64,000 nucleotides of DNA from Candidatus Limosilactobacillus excrementigallinarum (GTDB taxonomy: Bacteria; Bacillota; Bacilli; Lactobacillales; Lactobacillaceae): positions 1 through 64,000 of the forward strand of contig DWZS01000003.1 in assembly GCA_019117445.1 (NCBI GenBank), in the 5' to 3' direction. Positions 9,208-18,087 of the stretch are shown here, one piece after another. Position 1 is the first letter of the stretch. The number at the start of each line of letters is the position of its first letter. Made by a program: the position numbers and the translations under genes. Under the pieces are notes generated by a model. The model worked only from the letters and a program-made list of their open reading frames with translations. It did not search any database and was not told where the DNA came from.

Positions 9208-9286
9208 CCTTGTGATCTCCCTTCGCTGGTCCTAACCAGAGCAGGTTCGATGGGTATTTCTCAGCCGTGCGGCACCCCAGACAAAG
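9208..9286 (-). ncRNA. TPP (thi-box) riboswitch
   Basis: Read on the minus strand, the element contains the conserved thi-box segments in order: GGGGTGCC, GGCTGAGA, TACCC, GAACCTG and GGTTAGGACCAGCGAAGGGA. A closing helix P1 forms between CTTTGT and ACAAGG. It lies 76 bases before the ECF ATPase start with a terminator hairpin in between, so thiamine pyrophosphate should reduce expression of the transporter genes. Confidence 0.93.
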
Positions 9287-9588
9287 ATAATTAAATTTAA
9301 TTTTATCATACCGAAAGCAGCAATGAAGTGCAAGCGGGTAGAATAATTAACAGGCTGTGGAAAAGATGTGCACAACTCTGAGGGAGGCGTAATTGCTGAT
9401 TAGACAGCATTTGTGAATGGGAGAAAGTAATTATTAACAGGTTTCCATAAGATATTGTGGATAACTAACAAATCATCCCCAATCATTGGGGAAACGAAAG
9501 AGTAAGTATGTGAATTTGAAGGTAACGGAACGTGGTGTTTGAGAAATTATTAATTCTGATTACGAAAAACAAGTAACATAAAGTGGAA
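9287..9588. other. Gene-free stretch with DnaA-box-like sites
   Basis: No credible gene. It contains a perfect DnaA box (TTATCCACA, minus strand) at 9456-9464, a one-mismatch copy (TTTTCCACA, minus strand) at 9356-9364, the related TGTGCACAA at 9367-9375, a direct repeat ATTAACAGG at 9346-9354 and 9433-9441, and a perfect palindrome CCCCAATCATTGGGG at 9477-9491. The clustering resembles parts of lactobacillar oriC or DnaA-bound regions, but dnaA, dnaN and rpmH are not nearby. Confidence 0.5.
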
Positions 9589-9616
9589 AACCCGTTCCAA
9601 AATTATGGAACGGGTT
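9589..9616. terminator. Terminator after nucleoside hydrolase
   Basis: Ten-base perfect arms (AACCCGTTCC and complement) with an 8-base loop, flanked by A and T runs; lies just after the stop of the minus-strand nucleoside hydrolase gene. Confidence 0.85.
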
Positions 9617-9620
9617 GCTT

Positions 9621-10583
9621 TTAATGTTGACTAAATAAATTAGTGAGGTAGTTCATGAAGGTTTGCAGATAACGGTCTTTGTCGACGTTTACAGCAACTT
9701 TAACGTTTGGATTTGGATCATTTAACTTGGCGTTATTTCCAATTGTCCGTCCATAATTTGGTCCTTCGTGAACAACCTTCATGAAAAGACTGATGGTTTT
9801 AACGAAACTTGGATCTAATGAGACCCCTACCGCTAATGGATCATGCAGGGCACAGCCATTTTTATCAATATCAAGATTGTAGTAAGCATCAATGTAGAAA
9901 TCGGTGATGTCAGCGTATGCTTTACCAGCAGCAGTGCCAAGATCACGCCATTTCTGTGTTTCCCGCTTGGTTAATAGTGTCCGCAGTGTGACGTCCAAGC
10001 CAACCATTGTTAATGGTAAATCAGGATTGGATAACACAGTGTTGGCCGCTTCAGCGTCTTGATGGATATTTGCTTCAGCTGCTCCAGTCACGTTGCCTTC
10101 AACGGTTAACGCACCGCCCATGAAGGTAACATTACCAATCAATTTGGCAATTTCTGGATCCTTTTCTAAGGCTGCCGCAAGGTTCGTCATTGGACCGGTC
10201 GGTACGATAATTAAATCTTGACCATACTTGTGAGCAGCTTCAATGTAAAAGTCAACACCAGATTGGCTTTCAACTTGATGTTGCGGAGCTGGTAACTGAA
10301 CTTCACCAATTCCATTCTTACCATGAATATCAAGTGAAACCTGCATAACGTCAAAATGATCAGTCGTACTTGAATGAGCCAATCCCTTAAAAACAGGGAC
10401 ATCAGTCTGGCCAAGCAGTTCTAATAACTTGAGACTGTTTTGTGCACAAATGTCGATTAAATTATTACCATATGATGAAACGATCCCGATCAGATCCACA
10501 TCTGGGGCCGCAGTTGCGTATGCAATGGCTAAAGCATCATCCACCCCAGTATCCAAATCTAAAATCATTTTTTTCTTTGCCAT
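9621..10583 (-). CDS. Inosine/uridine-preferring nucleoside hydrolase
   Basis: A 320-residue enzyme that hydrolyses the N-glycosidic bond of ribonucleosides to a base and ribose. The calcium-binding N-terminal motif DLDTGVDDALA (residues about 8-18) is the family hallmark. PTGPMTNLA and the later NIHQDAEAA and HDPLAVG segments supply further active-site residues. Length fits IunH/RihA-type proteins. The start has GGAGGTACGG upstream. It stands alone between two terminators. Released ribose could enter the RbsK/RbsD pathway encoded 16 kb away. Base preference cannot be told from the sequence. Confidence 0.88.
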   Translation of the reverse strand: MAKKKMILDLDTGVDDALAIAYATAAPDVDLIGIVSSYGNNLIDICAQNSLKLLELLGQTDVPVFKGLAHSSTTDHFDVMQVSLDIHGKNGIGEVQLPAPQHQVESQSGVDFYIEAAHKYGQDLIIVPTGPMTNLAAALEKDPEIAKLIGNVTFMGGALTVEGNVTGAAEANIHQDAEAANTVLSNPDLPLTMVGLDVTLRTLLTKRETQKWRDLGTAAGKAYADITDFYIDAYYNLDIDKNGCALHDPLAVGVSLDPSFVKTISLFMKVVHEGPNYGRTIGNNAKLNDPNPNVKVAVNVDKDRYLQTFMNYLTNLFSQH

Positions 10584-10750
10584 AACCGTACCTCCATTGG
10601 AATTAAATATACTTTTATTTTAAGCGACTCATAGAGAAAAGACAATCGAAACTGAGCGATAGCGTTTTCGATGTTCGGATTATTCGTTAGCAATGAACAT
10701 GATACAATGATGATAAAATGGGTCACAGATTAATAAGGGAGAATGATGAG

Positions 10751-11746
10751 ATGACAGACCAACTTCATGACGTTAGTGTAATCGGCGGGGGACCCGCAGG
10801 AATGTTTGCGGCCTTTTATGCTGGATTGCATGAATTAGATACGCAATTAATTGAAGCATTGCCTCAATTAGGTGGACAGGTACGCGCATTATACCCAGAA
10901 AAGCAAATTTGGGATGTTGCTGGTAAAGCGGGGGTGACAGGAGAACAGTTAATTAGTGATTTAGAAGAACAGCTGAGTCATACAAAGATTAATTATCAGT
11001 TATCAACGAAAGTGACGGAAGTCGTTAAAGACCAGGATGGCTACTTTATGATCATTAGTAACCGGGGGACTTTTCGTTCCAAAGCGATTGTGATTGCGAT
11101 GGGGAATGGTGCTTTTGCGCCTCGACCATTCAAGGTAGAAGGGATTGAACAGATTGATGGACAGCGGATTAATTACTTTGTTCAGCATAAAGCTCAGTTT
11201 AAGAATCAACGGGTAGCAGTTCTCGGTGGTGGTAATTCCGCAATGGATATGGCTTTAATGTTGGAACCGTTGGCAAGCGAGGTCTATTTAGTTCACCGTC
11301 GTGACCAATTTCGGGGTTTACCGGCGACATTAACGCAGTTACAAGAATCACGAGTGCATTTACAGACCCCATTTTTACCAAAGAAGATTAGTCAAGCTGA
11401 GGATGGAACGATTACTTTACAGCTAAAAAAGATGCGGAGTGATGAGGAAACTTTGCTGAATGTGGATCAAGTGGTTGTCAATTATGGATTTACATCGAAT
11501 AATGCGGCTTTAAGTGAATGGTCATTGAATTTAGCGACGGAGCGTCATTTAATTAAAGTCGATTCTACCATGATGACCAGTATTGAGGGGGTCTACGCAA
11601 TTGGCGACGGAAATACTTATCCGGGGAAAGTACCGTTGATTGCAACTGGGCTGGGCGAGGCTCCTGTGGCTATCAACGATTTGGCAAAGCGGCTCTATCC
11701 AGATAAACGGGTGGCCACGCATAGTTCGTCAATGAAGATTAAATAA
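10751..11746 (+). CDS. Ferredoxin/flavodoxin-NADP+ reductase (type 2)
   Basis: A 331-residue flavoprotein of the thioredoxin-reductase-like FNR type (Bacillus YumC family). The FAD-binding motif GGGPAGMFAA is at residues 12-21, the NAD(P)H-binding motif GGGNSAMDMA lies mid-protein and the FAD-closing motif YAIGDGNTYPG is near the C-terminus. It lacks the CxxC redox pair of true thioredoxin reductases. It transfers electrons between NADPH and flavodoxin or ferredoxin. I chose the ATG at 10751, which follows GGGAG, over an upstream ATG without a binding site. It is a single-gene unit ended by a strong terminator. Confidence 0.88.
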   Translation: MTDQLHDVSVIGGGPAGMFAAFYAGLHELDTQLIEALPQLGGQVRALYPEKQIWDVAGKAGVTGEQLISDLEEQLSHTKINYQLSTKVTEVVKDQDGYFMIISNRGTFRSKAIVIAMGNGAFAPRPFKVEGIEQIDGQRINYFVQHKAQFKNQRVAVLGGGNSAMDMALMLEPLASEVYLVHRRDQFRGLPATLTQLQESRVHLQTPFLPKKISQAEDGTITLQLKKMRSDEETLLNVDQVVVNYGFTSNNAALSEWSLNLATERHLIKVDSTMMTSIEGVYAIGDGNTYPGKVPLIATGLGEAPVAINDLAKRLYPDKRVATHSSSMKIK

Positions 11747-11760
11747 GAAGAATTAATGAT

Positions 11761-11804
11761 AAATAACGACCGAGAGTGGACTAAGCCATTCTCGGTCGTT
11801 ATTT
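11761..11804. terminator. Bidirectional terminator
   Basis: Fifteen-base perfect arms (AAATAACGACCGAGA and complement) with a 14-base loop, between the convergent FNR and nitroreductase genes. Confidence 0.9.
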
Positions 11805-11812
11805 TGTTGAAA

Positions 11813-12478
11813 CTAATTTAATTCTTGGTAAATGTCCGATAATGGTTGCCGGACTTTGGGAGTGATCTCTTGATCACGATAACCAAAGCTGACCATGACG
11901 GCAACGCCCCATTCTTTAGGATCCATGTAATGGTGATCAGCTAAGTATTCATTCAGTTGCGCATAGTTAAATCCTTCAATTGGACAAGAATCAATATCCA
12001 GTGCTGCCGCAGCAGTCATCATATTTGCCATTGCAATGTAACACTGCCGAACCGCCCATTCAAAAATATCATGAGAATTTTTAAGACCCAAGTCTTGTTC
12101 TTGAAATTTCTTGAACTTTTGAGAAACGGTTGAGGTTGGTGAATAGTCTTTATGTTTGATATCATCAACCAAATGTTGAACGTAGTGACTGTCGTAAGTC
12201 ACGTTTTTATGGGCGAGGATGACCAATAATTTATCAGCACCGTTAATACTGTTTGCGGCACCCCACGCAAACGGCTTAATTGCTTCTTGGTCGTGTTGAT
12301 TATTTAGTAACAGGAATTTCCAGGGTTCATACCCGAAGGAGCTCGGCGATAAACGACCAACTTCGAGAATCGTTTTCCAATCATCGTTTGGAATATGTTG
12401 ACCTGCTCGGTACTTTTTAGTGGCATATCGACGATGAGCGTTTTGAATTAGCAACTGTTGAATTTCTGGTTTATCCAT
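11813..12478 (-). CDS. Nitroreductase-family NAD(P)H oxidoreductase
   Basis: A 221-residue FMN-dependent nitroreductase fold protein, NfsB/YfkO-like. The N-terminal RRYATKKY segment binds the FMN phosphate, LSPSSFGYEPWKF is the second conserved block, and GVAVMVSFGYRDQ near the C-terminus is the third. Such enzymes reduce quinones or nitroaromatics; the physiological substrate is unknown. The ribosome binding site is AAAGGAG. It lies 45 bases after the LtaS gene on the same strand and may be read through from it. Confidence 0.85.
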   Translation of the reverse strand: MDKPEIQQLLIQNAHRRYATKKYRAGQHIPNDDWKTILEVGRLSPSSFGYEPWKFLLLNNQHDQEAIKPFAWGAANSINGADKLLVILAHKNVTYDSHYVQHLVDDIKHKDYSPTSTVSQKFKKFQEQDLGLKNSHDIFEWAVRQCYIAMANMMTAAAALDIDSCPIEGFNYAQLNEYLADHHYMDPKEWGVAVMVSFGYRDQEITPKVRQPLSDIYQELN

Positions 12479-12523
12479 TTTTGATGATCTCCTTTCAAGA
12501 ACACTGAGGTATTTCCTGGGAAA

Positions 12524-14653
12524 TTAATTATTTCCATCGGGGTTAGTAATCTTGATCCGGTTAGAATCAGTTCGTGAGTGATTCTGCTCTGGAGCATTGG
12601 TGGAGTAGTCACTGACGGTGGATTGATTACCATTTTCGCTATAGATACTGGTAGAGCGATTGCCCTTCTTCTTTTCAATTGCTTTGGCTTTCTTAAGACC
12701 GTTAGAGTAATTATAATTCTTTGGATTAACTTTCTTGAAGCCCTTTGGTGTGTAAAAGCGCAGTAAATTCTTTTCATTTAAAGAGTCGGAAAGACTTAAC
12801 TCTTTATTAACGAGCCGGGCCTGTTTTTTGAGCCGTTTCTTTTGTGCCTTGGTTAGGTGAGCTTCTTTACCGGTTTGATTATCATAAATTGTCCCGCTAA
12901 TACTCGTGTATTTAGGCGTTACGAAGTCGTGGTTCCGGAAGGCAACCGTCTGGCTATGTTTGGAACTAAAGAGGTCGGTTCCGAACATAATGTAGCGCTT
13001 CGAACTAATACCGAGCAGGTGGAGGAGGGTTGGTAAGACGTCGATTTCACCACCATAAGTATGTGAAATACCGCCATGACCCCCAGAACCAGGGATTACA
13101 AACATCATTGGAACCCGTTGGAGTTGGGCATTGTCAAAGTCTGTCCACGTATCAGCGCTCTTGCCAAGGACGCTGGCAAGACTCTTGTTAGCTGAATTAG
13201 AAATGCCATAGTGGTCACCATAAATCATGATAATGGACTTCTTATCAAGCCCTGTTTTTTGCAGGTAGGCAAAGAATTCTTGGAGTGATTGATCAAGGTA
13301 GTGTGCAGTTTCAAAGTAGCCATCAACTGTTGAATCACCGGTGTTAGTTGTTTGGAAATTAGAATCCTTATCCTCATCGTCAATGGTAAATGGGAAGTGG
13401 TTAGAAACAGTCAAAAACTTTACGTAGAAAGGCTGCTGGAGTGTCTGAAGATACTTAATCGAGTTAGCAAAGAGTAGCTTATCCTTCAGCCCATATCCCA
13501 TCGCCTTATCGCCAGAAGTATCGTAGTAACTGGCATCAAAGAAGTATTGGAAACCGAGATTTTTATATACGTTATTGCGGTTCCAGAAACTAGCCACGTT
13601 ACCGTGGAAAACCGCGCTGGTATAACCTGCACGTTGGTTCAAAATGGCTGGTGCAGCTTCAAAGGTATTATCACTACCCAGTGTTGCAAATAATGACCCC
13701 TGTGGTAAACCGAAGGTACTGGTTTCTAGCATGTTTTCCGCATCAGACGTCTTTCCTTGACCAACCTGATGGAAAAAGTTATCGAAAGCATAGGTATCAT
13801 TACCGTGATAAAGCGAATTCAGAAACGGAGTAACCTCTTGGCCGTTGATTTTTCGGTCAATCAAAAATTGTTGGAAACTTTCTAAGTGAATCACAATCAC
13901 ATTCCGGCCCTTAGCAATCCCAAACATTTTAGGATTGGCTGGTGCGAAATGTTGATCAGTAAACTTTTTAACGGTAGTTAATTCGGAACGGGTCGCACTT
14001 TTCCGCATATTATCGATATGTTGAGATTTAGCTAAATCATAACCGGTAAAGGCATCAATTCCTAAGTACTTAACAATGTATGATCGGTCGAAGGTCCGCC
14101 CCAAGAGTTGGGGACGGTTAAATTCTGCGACCATTAAGTTTAACCCAAACATTAGTACCGATAACGAGGTAAATGAAAAAGCTAAGCGGTTACTAATGGC
14201 ACGAGGATCAAACTTAATTTTACGAAAGAGCATCAATAATAGGATTACGACAATGTCGGCCCAATATAATAAATCATGGACGTTGGTTAACGCTAATGAA
14301 CTACCGCTGAGTCCCTGATTAACCTTAGAATAACCAGTCATAGTAGCAACCGTCATAAAGTCAGTGAACTCTCGATAGTAGATAACATTGAGATATAAAA
14401 GTAACGTATTAAGAATATCTAGTCCCATTAATACTGGGTAGAAAAACCGGGACCGTTTAAAGTAAAAGGCAAGACTAAATAGGAAGATTGTCGTTGCTAA
14501 GGGGTTGATTAGCAAAATTGCGTACTGGATGATACCAGATGCCCCTAATTTAAAATCTGTGAAGTACGCGATTAACGTCTTCAACCAAAAAAGGACGACC
14601 AGGAGGCCGCAAAAGCCGATCCGGGTGTCCACAAGTTGACCTATTTTTTTCAT
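12524..14653 (-). CDS. ltaS: Lipoteichoic acid synthase (LtaS type)
   Basis: A 709-residue polytopic enzyme. Five hydrophobic helices occupy residues 1-190. An extracellular sulfatase/phosphoglycerol-transferase domain follows, with metal-site ESF in IHLESFQQF, the catalytic threonine in GQGKTSDAEN (Thr302, close to the Thr300 known in S. aureus LtaS), SNHFPF and IYGDHYGIS. It polymerises glycerol phosphate from phosphatidylglycerol onto the lipoteichoic acid anchor at the outer membrane face. The last 90 residues are a Lys/Asn/Ser-rich low-complexity tail not needed for catalysis. The binding site is GAGG ten bases before ATG. Confidence 0.9.
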   Translation of the reverse strand: MKKIGQLVDTRIGFCGLLVVLFWLKTLIAYFTDFKLGASGIIQYAILLINPLATTIFLFSLAFYFKRSRFFYPVLMGLDILNTLLLYLNVIYYREFTDFMTVATMTGYSKVNQGLSGSSLALTNVHDLLYWADIVVILLLMLFRKIKFDPRAISNRLAFSFTSLSVLMFGLNLMVAEFNRPQLLGRTFDRSYIVKYLGIDAFTGYDLAKSQHIDNMRKSATRSELTTVKKFTDQHFAPANPKMFGIAKGRNVIVIHLESFQQFLIDRKINGQEVTPFLNSLYHGNDTYAFDNFFHQVGQGKTSDAENMLETSTFGLPQGSLFATLGSDNTFEAAPAILNQRAGYTSAVFHGNVASFWNRNNVYKNLGFQYFFDASYYDTSGDKAMGYGLKDKLLFANSIKYLQTLQQPFYVKFLTVSNHFPFTIDDEDKDSNFQTTNTGDSTVDGYFETAHYLDQSLQEFFAYLQKTGLDKKSIIMIYGDHYGISNSANKSLASVLGKSADTWTDFDNAQLQRVPMMFVIPGSGGHGGISHTYGGEIDVLPTLLHLLGISSKRYIMFGTDLFSSKHSQTVAFRNHDFVTPKYTSISGTIYDNQTGKEAHLTKAQKKRLKKQARLVNKELSLSDSLNEKNLLRFYTPKGFKKVNPKNYNYSNGLKKAKAIEKKKGNRSTSIYSENGNQSTVSDYSTNAPEQNHSRTDSNRIKITNPDGNN

Positions 14654-14758
14654 TAGGTGATTTCCTCGCAGTTCCAGAATGTTGTTGGTAATTAAACGAT
14701 CCTTATTTTAACACATTCTGCAATTGAGAAGCGCTCCACCGTAAATTGTTGCATAATC

Positions 14759-15019
14759 TTAATCATCAATTATGACCGGCTCCGTTAGCCAATCATAGCG
14801 GAAAAGTTGCCGTAATTTTGTATTGACCGGGATCCAAATTTTGTTATGCCAAATATCTTTTAGAGCAGCACGAAAAACTTGGTCCCGTTGGTATTTTGGC
14901 GAAAGGGAGAGGCGCAGAATCCGTCCTTGTTCTGTTTTAACGACCACGTGGGTCTTGGACATACTAATAATCTGGGCGGCAGCAATATCAGTCTGGCGAT
15001 TTGGTTGTCTTAATTTCAT
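14759..15019 (-). CDS. Hypothetical small basic protein
   Basis: An 86-residue protein with no motif I recognise. It is basic, with the predicted beta-rich stretches THVVVKTEQGRILRLSLS and WIPVNTKLRQL, and ends in acidic residues. The ATG at 15019 is preceded by AAGGGA; an ATG 18 bases upstream has no binding site. It is divergent from the histidine phosphatase gene and follows no operon partner. A reverse-strand open frame across the same bases is judged to be a shadow. Confidence 0.55.
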   Translation of the reverse strand: MKLRQPNRQTDIAAAQIISMSKTHVVVKTEQGRILRLSLSPKYQRDQVFRAALKDIWHNKIWIPVNTKLRQLFRYDWLTEPVIIDD

Positions 15020-15141
15020 TAAAATCATTCCCTTCATGCTGTTATAGTAATTGGCAATTGTGAAGAAAGTATGCCCGATTTAGTAAGTGATTCTTAAATC
15101 GGGTGGTAGAATGAACTTAAATGAGGGAGGTTACAGAAATA

Positions 15142-15795
15142 ATGAAACGAAATATTTACCTGGTTCGGCATGGGCAAACCTACTACAATATTTATAACAA
15201 GCTGCAGGGTTGGAGTAATTCACCACTAACCGATCAGGGGAAAGCGGATGCTCGCCAGGCGGCTGAACGGTTAAAAAAGGTTCATTTTGATGCGGCATTC
15301 TGTTCGGATTTACCGCGGGCAGAAGAAACGTGTCAAACCATTTTGGATCTGAATGAAGCTGCTTCGATTAAAAAACCGATTGTGTCACCCTTTTTCCGAG
15401 AGGAATTTTACGGGGTGTATGAAGGAACAAATATGGATCAAGCGTGGTACTTAGCAGGAGCTCCCCATGGTCTCAAATCGTTTCAAGAGATCGTAACGAA
15501 ACATTCGATTGGAACAGCTAAAGATTGGTTGCATGACGCTGATCCCTTCCATCATGCGGAAAATAATCGACAGTATTGGCAGCGGATGGACCAGGGAATT
15601 CAATTAATTCGTGATACTAAATTGCCAGCAGATGCGAATGTCCTCTGGGTTAGCCATGGCAATACTTGTTTGAGTTTAATTGAGCGTTATGGACAGGGAA
15701 AATATGACGTTACAAAACGCCCTGATAATGGTAGCCTCTCGAAATTAATCATGACGGATGATGACATTCAAGTCGCATTTTATAATCAGAAATAA
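15142..15795 (+). CDS. Histidine phosphatase family protein
   Basis: A 217-residue member of the phosphoglycerate mutase-like superfamily. The catalytic LVRHGQT motif is at residues 5-11, RAEETCQTI and the later VSHGNT hold the second arginine and histidine of the active site. It is likely a cofactor-independent-of-glycolysis phosphatase (GpmB/PhoE-like) acting on small phosphate esters; true glycolytic mutase activity is possible but less likely given divergence around the ends. The ATG at 15142 follows GGGAGG by 11 bases, preferred to an ATG overlapping that binding site. Confidence 0.8.
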   Translation: MKRNIYLVRHGQTYYNIYNKLQGWSNSPLTDQGKADARQAAERLKKVHFDAAFCSDLPRAEETCQTILDLNEAASIKKPIVSPFFREEFYGVYEGTNMDQAWYLAGAPHGLKSFQEIVTKHSIGTAKDWLHDADPFHHAENNRQYWQRMDQGIQLIRDTKLPADANVLWVSHGNTCLSLIERYGQGKYDVTKRPDNGSLSKLIMTDDDIQVAFYNQK

Positions 15796-15796
15796 A

Positions 15797-15820
15797 AAAG
15801 GCACGCAATCGCGTGCCTTT
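15797..15820. terminator. Bidirectional terminator
   Basis: AAAGGCACGC and its exact complement around a 4-base loop, between convergent genes. Confidence 0.88.
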
Positions 15821-15825
15821 ATATG

Positions 15826-16470
15826 TTACATTGTTTCAAGATTGTTAGTCATTTCAGTAGCGTCTGCTGCAGACGTCCGGAATTGATCCTTGGCTAATTG
15901 ACGATAATAAAGGGCGTTTGTGGTTTGCATGTAAGGACGTAACCAGAGGAACCCAATTCCACAGGTAAAGATGCACAGAATAGCCCAGCCCAGGAAACTA
16001 AGCTGTAAGACAAAAAATTCCCACTTATGACCATCCATCAATTGTTTACTCTTGGTGATCGCTTCGGTAGCTTGAACTTCCCGCCCTGAATCAACCATGT
16101 CCTTGGCGATAAAAAAGGCCTGTGAGTAAGCCAAGGCTTTAATAATGCCTGGCACAATCAGCAAGATCGTCCATAGTAAAACAAAGATGGTTTGTAATAA
16201 CCACGTTAGAAACACTGGGAGTAGTCGTCTGTTAGTAAATGCTGAAAACATTGCAGAAAAGTAGTTGGTTTCCTTTTTGCCTGCTACCAGATCCAGAAAA
16301 GCAAAGGCATATCCGGCAGTAATTAAGCCGGCAATAATTGAACCAATTCCTCCAGTAGCGCCCGCAATCAAGCCTCCAATGATGGCGGTTAATAATGATA
16401 AAATTACTGCCCATTCCCAATTGCCCCTTAACAAGAGCAAAGCAGTTTGTTTTAGTTTTGATCTATCCAT
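15826..16470 (-). CDS. DUF975-family membrane protein
   Basis: A 214-residue integral membrane protein with about five helices. It begins with a short soluble segment (MDRSKLKQTALLLLRGNWEW) typical of the DUF975/YciC-like group of Firmicutes, has a Gly-rich first helix region, and contains the conserved AFFIAKDMVDSG loop. Function is unknown; family members are thought to be envelope-related. The start has a GGAGG ribosome binding site. It is transcribed alone toward the histidine phosphatase terminator. Confidence 0.75.
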   Translation of the reverse strand: MDRSKLKQTALLLLRGNWEWAVILSLLTAIIGGLIAGATGGIGSIIAGLITAGYAFAFLDLVAGKKETNYFSAMFSAFTNRRLLPVFLTWLLQTIFVLLWTILLIVPGIIKALAYSQAFFIAKDMVDSGREVQATEAITKSKQLMDGHKWEFFVLQLSFLGWAILCIFTCGIGFLWLRPYMQTTNALYYRQLAKDQFRTSAADATEMTNNLETM

Positions 16471-16514
16471 AAATCAATCACTCCTCCAATTGTTATCATT
16501 GAGTATACAAAAAA

Positions 16515-16543
16515 GGAAAAGCCACTTCAACAGTGGTTTTTCC
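16515..16543 (-). terminator. Terminator after the C69 dipeptidase gene
   Basis: GGAAAAgCCACT paired with AGTGGtTTTTCC around a 5-base loop, followed on the minus strand by a T-run. It lies downstream of the dipeptidase gene. Confidence 0.8.
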
Positions 16544-16561
16544 ATTTATCGGTATTTAATT

Positions 16562-17998
16562 TTAAAGTCCGTCACCTAAGTTAAAGGCAATCTTAGATGA
16601 TAACAGGGTTTGGTGAATGAGCTGATCGATTAAATCGGTGGTCTTTTCAGTGACGTGATCGGCCGTCTTAATATTTTCATTTGTTAAGAATTCTTGCAAT
16701 TCGTCACCGGAAAGGTTTTTAGCTTGTTCATCCACTTCGTCTAAGCGGCCAACAACGTAGCTTTGGGCATCATCCCGGTAAGCATTGACTTGATTGATGA
16801 ATTGGTGATACTTCGGTTCGATGATGACCGGTAGTAATTTGTACATCCAATAAGCACTGTCCAGGTTGAACTTGTCTGGAGCAAACTTGTAATTAGCTGG
16901 TGTATCAACGATGTTTGCATAGAATGGAACGTATGGACTATAGCAATAGAAGCCAAAGGCAATCCATTGGATCGCCGCCATATTTGCTGGGACATCATTC
17001 CGTAATTGGAGGATACAAGAACTTTGGTTTCGATCCAGGGCAATTGAACGGAATTTTTGTTGATCATCTTCACTTCCGGAGGAGTGAGTACCAAATGGGT
17101 CATATTGGGTGCCATTGTAGTGGGAGCTAAGGAAGAACTGGACATCTTCAATGGCAATTTTCTTTTCAGGTTTGCGGCAGAACGGCATATTTTGACTAGT
17201 TGGCTTTTGTTCAACACTTGGGTTAAATAGTTTTTGACCATACCAAGTCCGTGGGGTGTTGTAATAACTGTCTGCTTCATTTTGGGATCCAAAGATATTG
17301 CGGAAGTTAAAATCGAGGGGATTTGGATTTAAGTGGTACTTGTCAACAAAATCACGAATCCCAGCGGCATACATGAAGTTGTCCTTATTATCAAATTCAA
17401 TCTTTTCGATCACCATGATGTTTGGGCAGATTGCATACGCGTCATCAGGGAGGCGTTGTGCAACCCACTGGTGACCACCAGCAGTCTCCATATACCAAAC
17501 TTCGTTTTGGTCACTAAATGCAATCCCGTTCGTTTCAGCAGTTCCGTATTTTTCAATCAAACTACCTAACCGTTGAACCCCTTCCCGGGCACTGTTAACG
17601 AATGGCAAGACTAATGTTACCATTGCGTCTTCAGCAATTCCGTTTTCCACCAGTGGATCGTGACCAAGCACCCGTGGATTCGTCAATTCAGTTTCGGTAG
17701 CGGACATTGCGACATTTTGTTCGTTGATGCCGGCTTCAAACCAGTCACCTTCACTCGGATTACCATTTGGGGTGGCGGTGTACCGGTATCCATGACCCTT
17801 TACTGGGACTTTAAGACCGGTGTATTTTGATTCGTAAGTGAGATCATAATCTTGGGAGGGGACAACTACAAACTTCTTGGTATTGATTGCTGTATGTGCG
17901 TCTTCATCCCGCGCGATGATTGTCGAACCATCAATGGAAGCCTTCTTGCCGACAATGATCGCCGTACAATCAGAGCTGAGTCGATTAAATTTGTCCAT
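16562..17998 (-). CDS. pepD: C69-family dipeptidase (PepD type)
   Basis: A 478-residue Ntn-hydrolase of peptidase family C69, the lactobacillar dipeptidase PepD. The nucleophile is expected to be Cys11 (SSDCTAIIVGKKAS), followed by IDGSTIIARDEDAH, the conserved N-terminal region. It acts in the cytoplasm on a wide range of dipeptides. The ATG at 17998 has AAAGGAG at good spacing; starting three codons earlier has none. If PepD matures by removal of residues before the Cys, the ten-residue propeptide fits the family. It is a single-gene unit. Confidence 0.9.
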   Translation of the reverse strand: MDKFNRLSSDCTAIIVGKKASIDGSTIIARDEDAHTAINTKKFVVVPSQDYDLTYESKYTGLKVPVKGHGYRYTATPNGNPSEGDWFEAGINEQNVAMSATETELTNPRVLGHDPLVENGIAEDAMVTLVLPFVNSAREGVQRLGSLIEKYGTAETNGIAFSDQNEVWYMETAGGHQWVAQRLPDDAYAICPNIMVIEKIEFDNKDNFMYAAGIRDFVDKYHLNPNPLDFNFRNIFGSQNEADSYYNTPRTWYGQKLFNPSVEQKPTSQNMPFCRKPEKKIAIEDVQFFLSSHYNGTQYDPFGTHSSGSEDDQQKFRSIALDRNQSSCILQLRNDVPANMAAIQWIAFGFYCYSPYVPFYANIVDTPANYKFAPDKFNLDSAYWMYKLLPVIIEPKYHQFINQVNAYRDDAQSYVVGRLDEVDEQAKNLSGDELQEFLTNENIKTADHVTEKTTDLIDQLIHQTLLSSKIAFNLGDGL

Positions 17999-18087
17999 AA
18001 AAAACACTCCTTTAGTTAGATCTGTACAAAAACTATTATACGCCTTTAATAGCTTGGTGATCGAAAAATAAGGAGTGTTAGTAAATA

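Noticed and set aside
9287-9588. Calling this region oriC
   Set aside because: Only one perfect and a few imperfect DnaA boxes, and no dnaA, dnaN or rpmH nearby; reported only as a cluster worth checking.
15019-15047. Plus-strand open frame opposite the small basic protein
   Set aside because: No ribosome binding site and poor codon pattern compared with the minus-strand gene.
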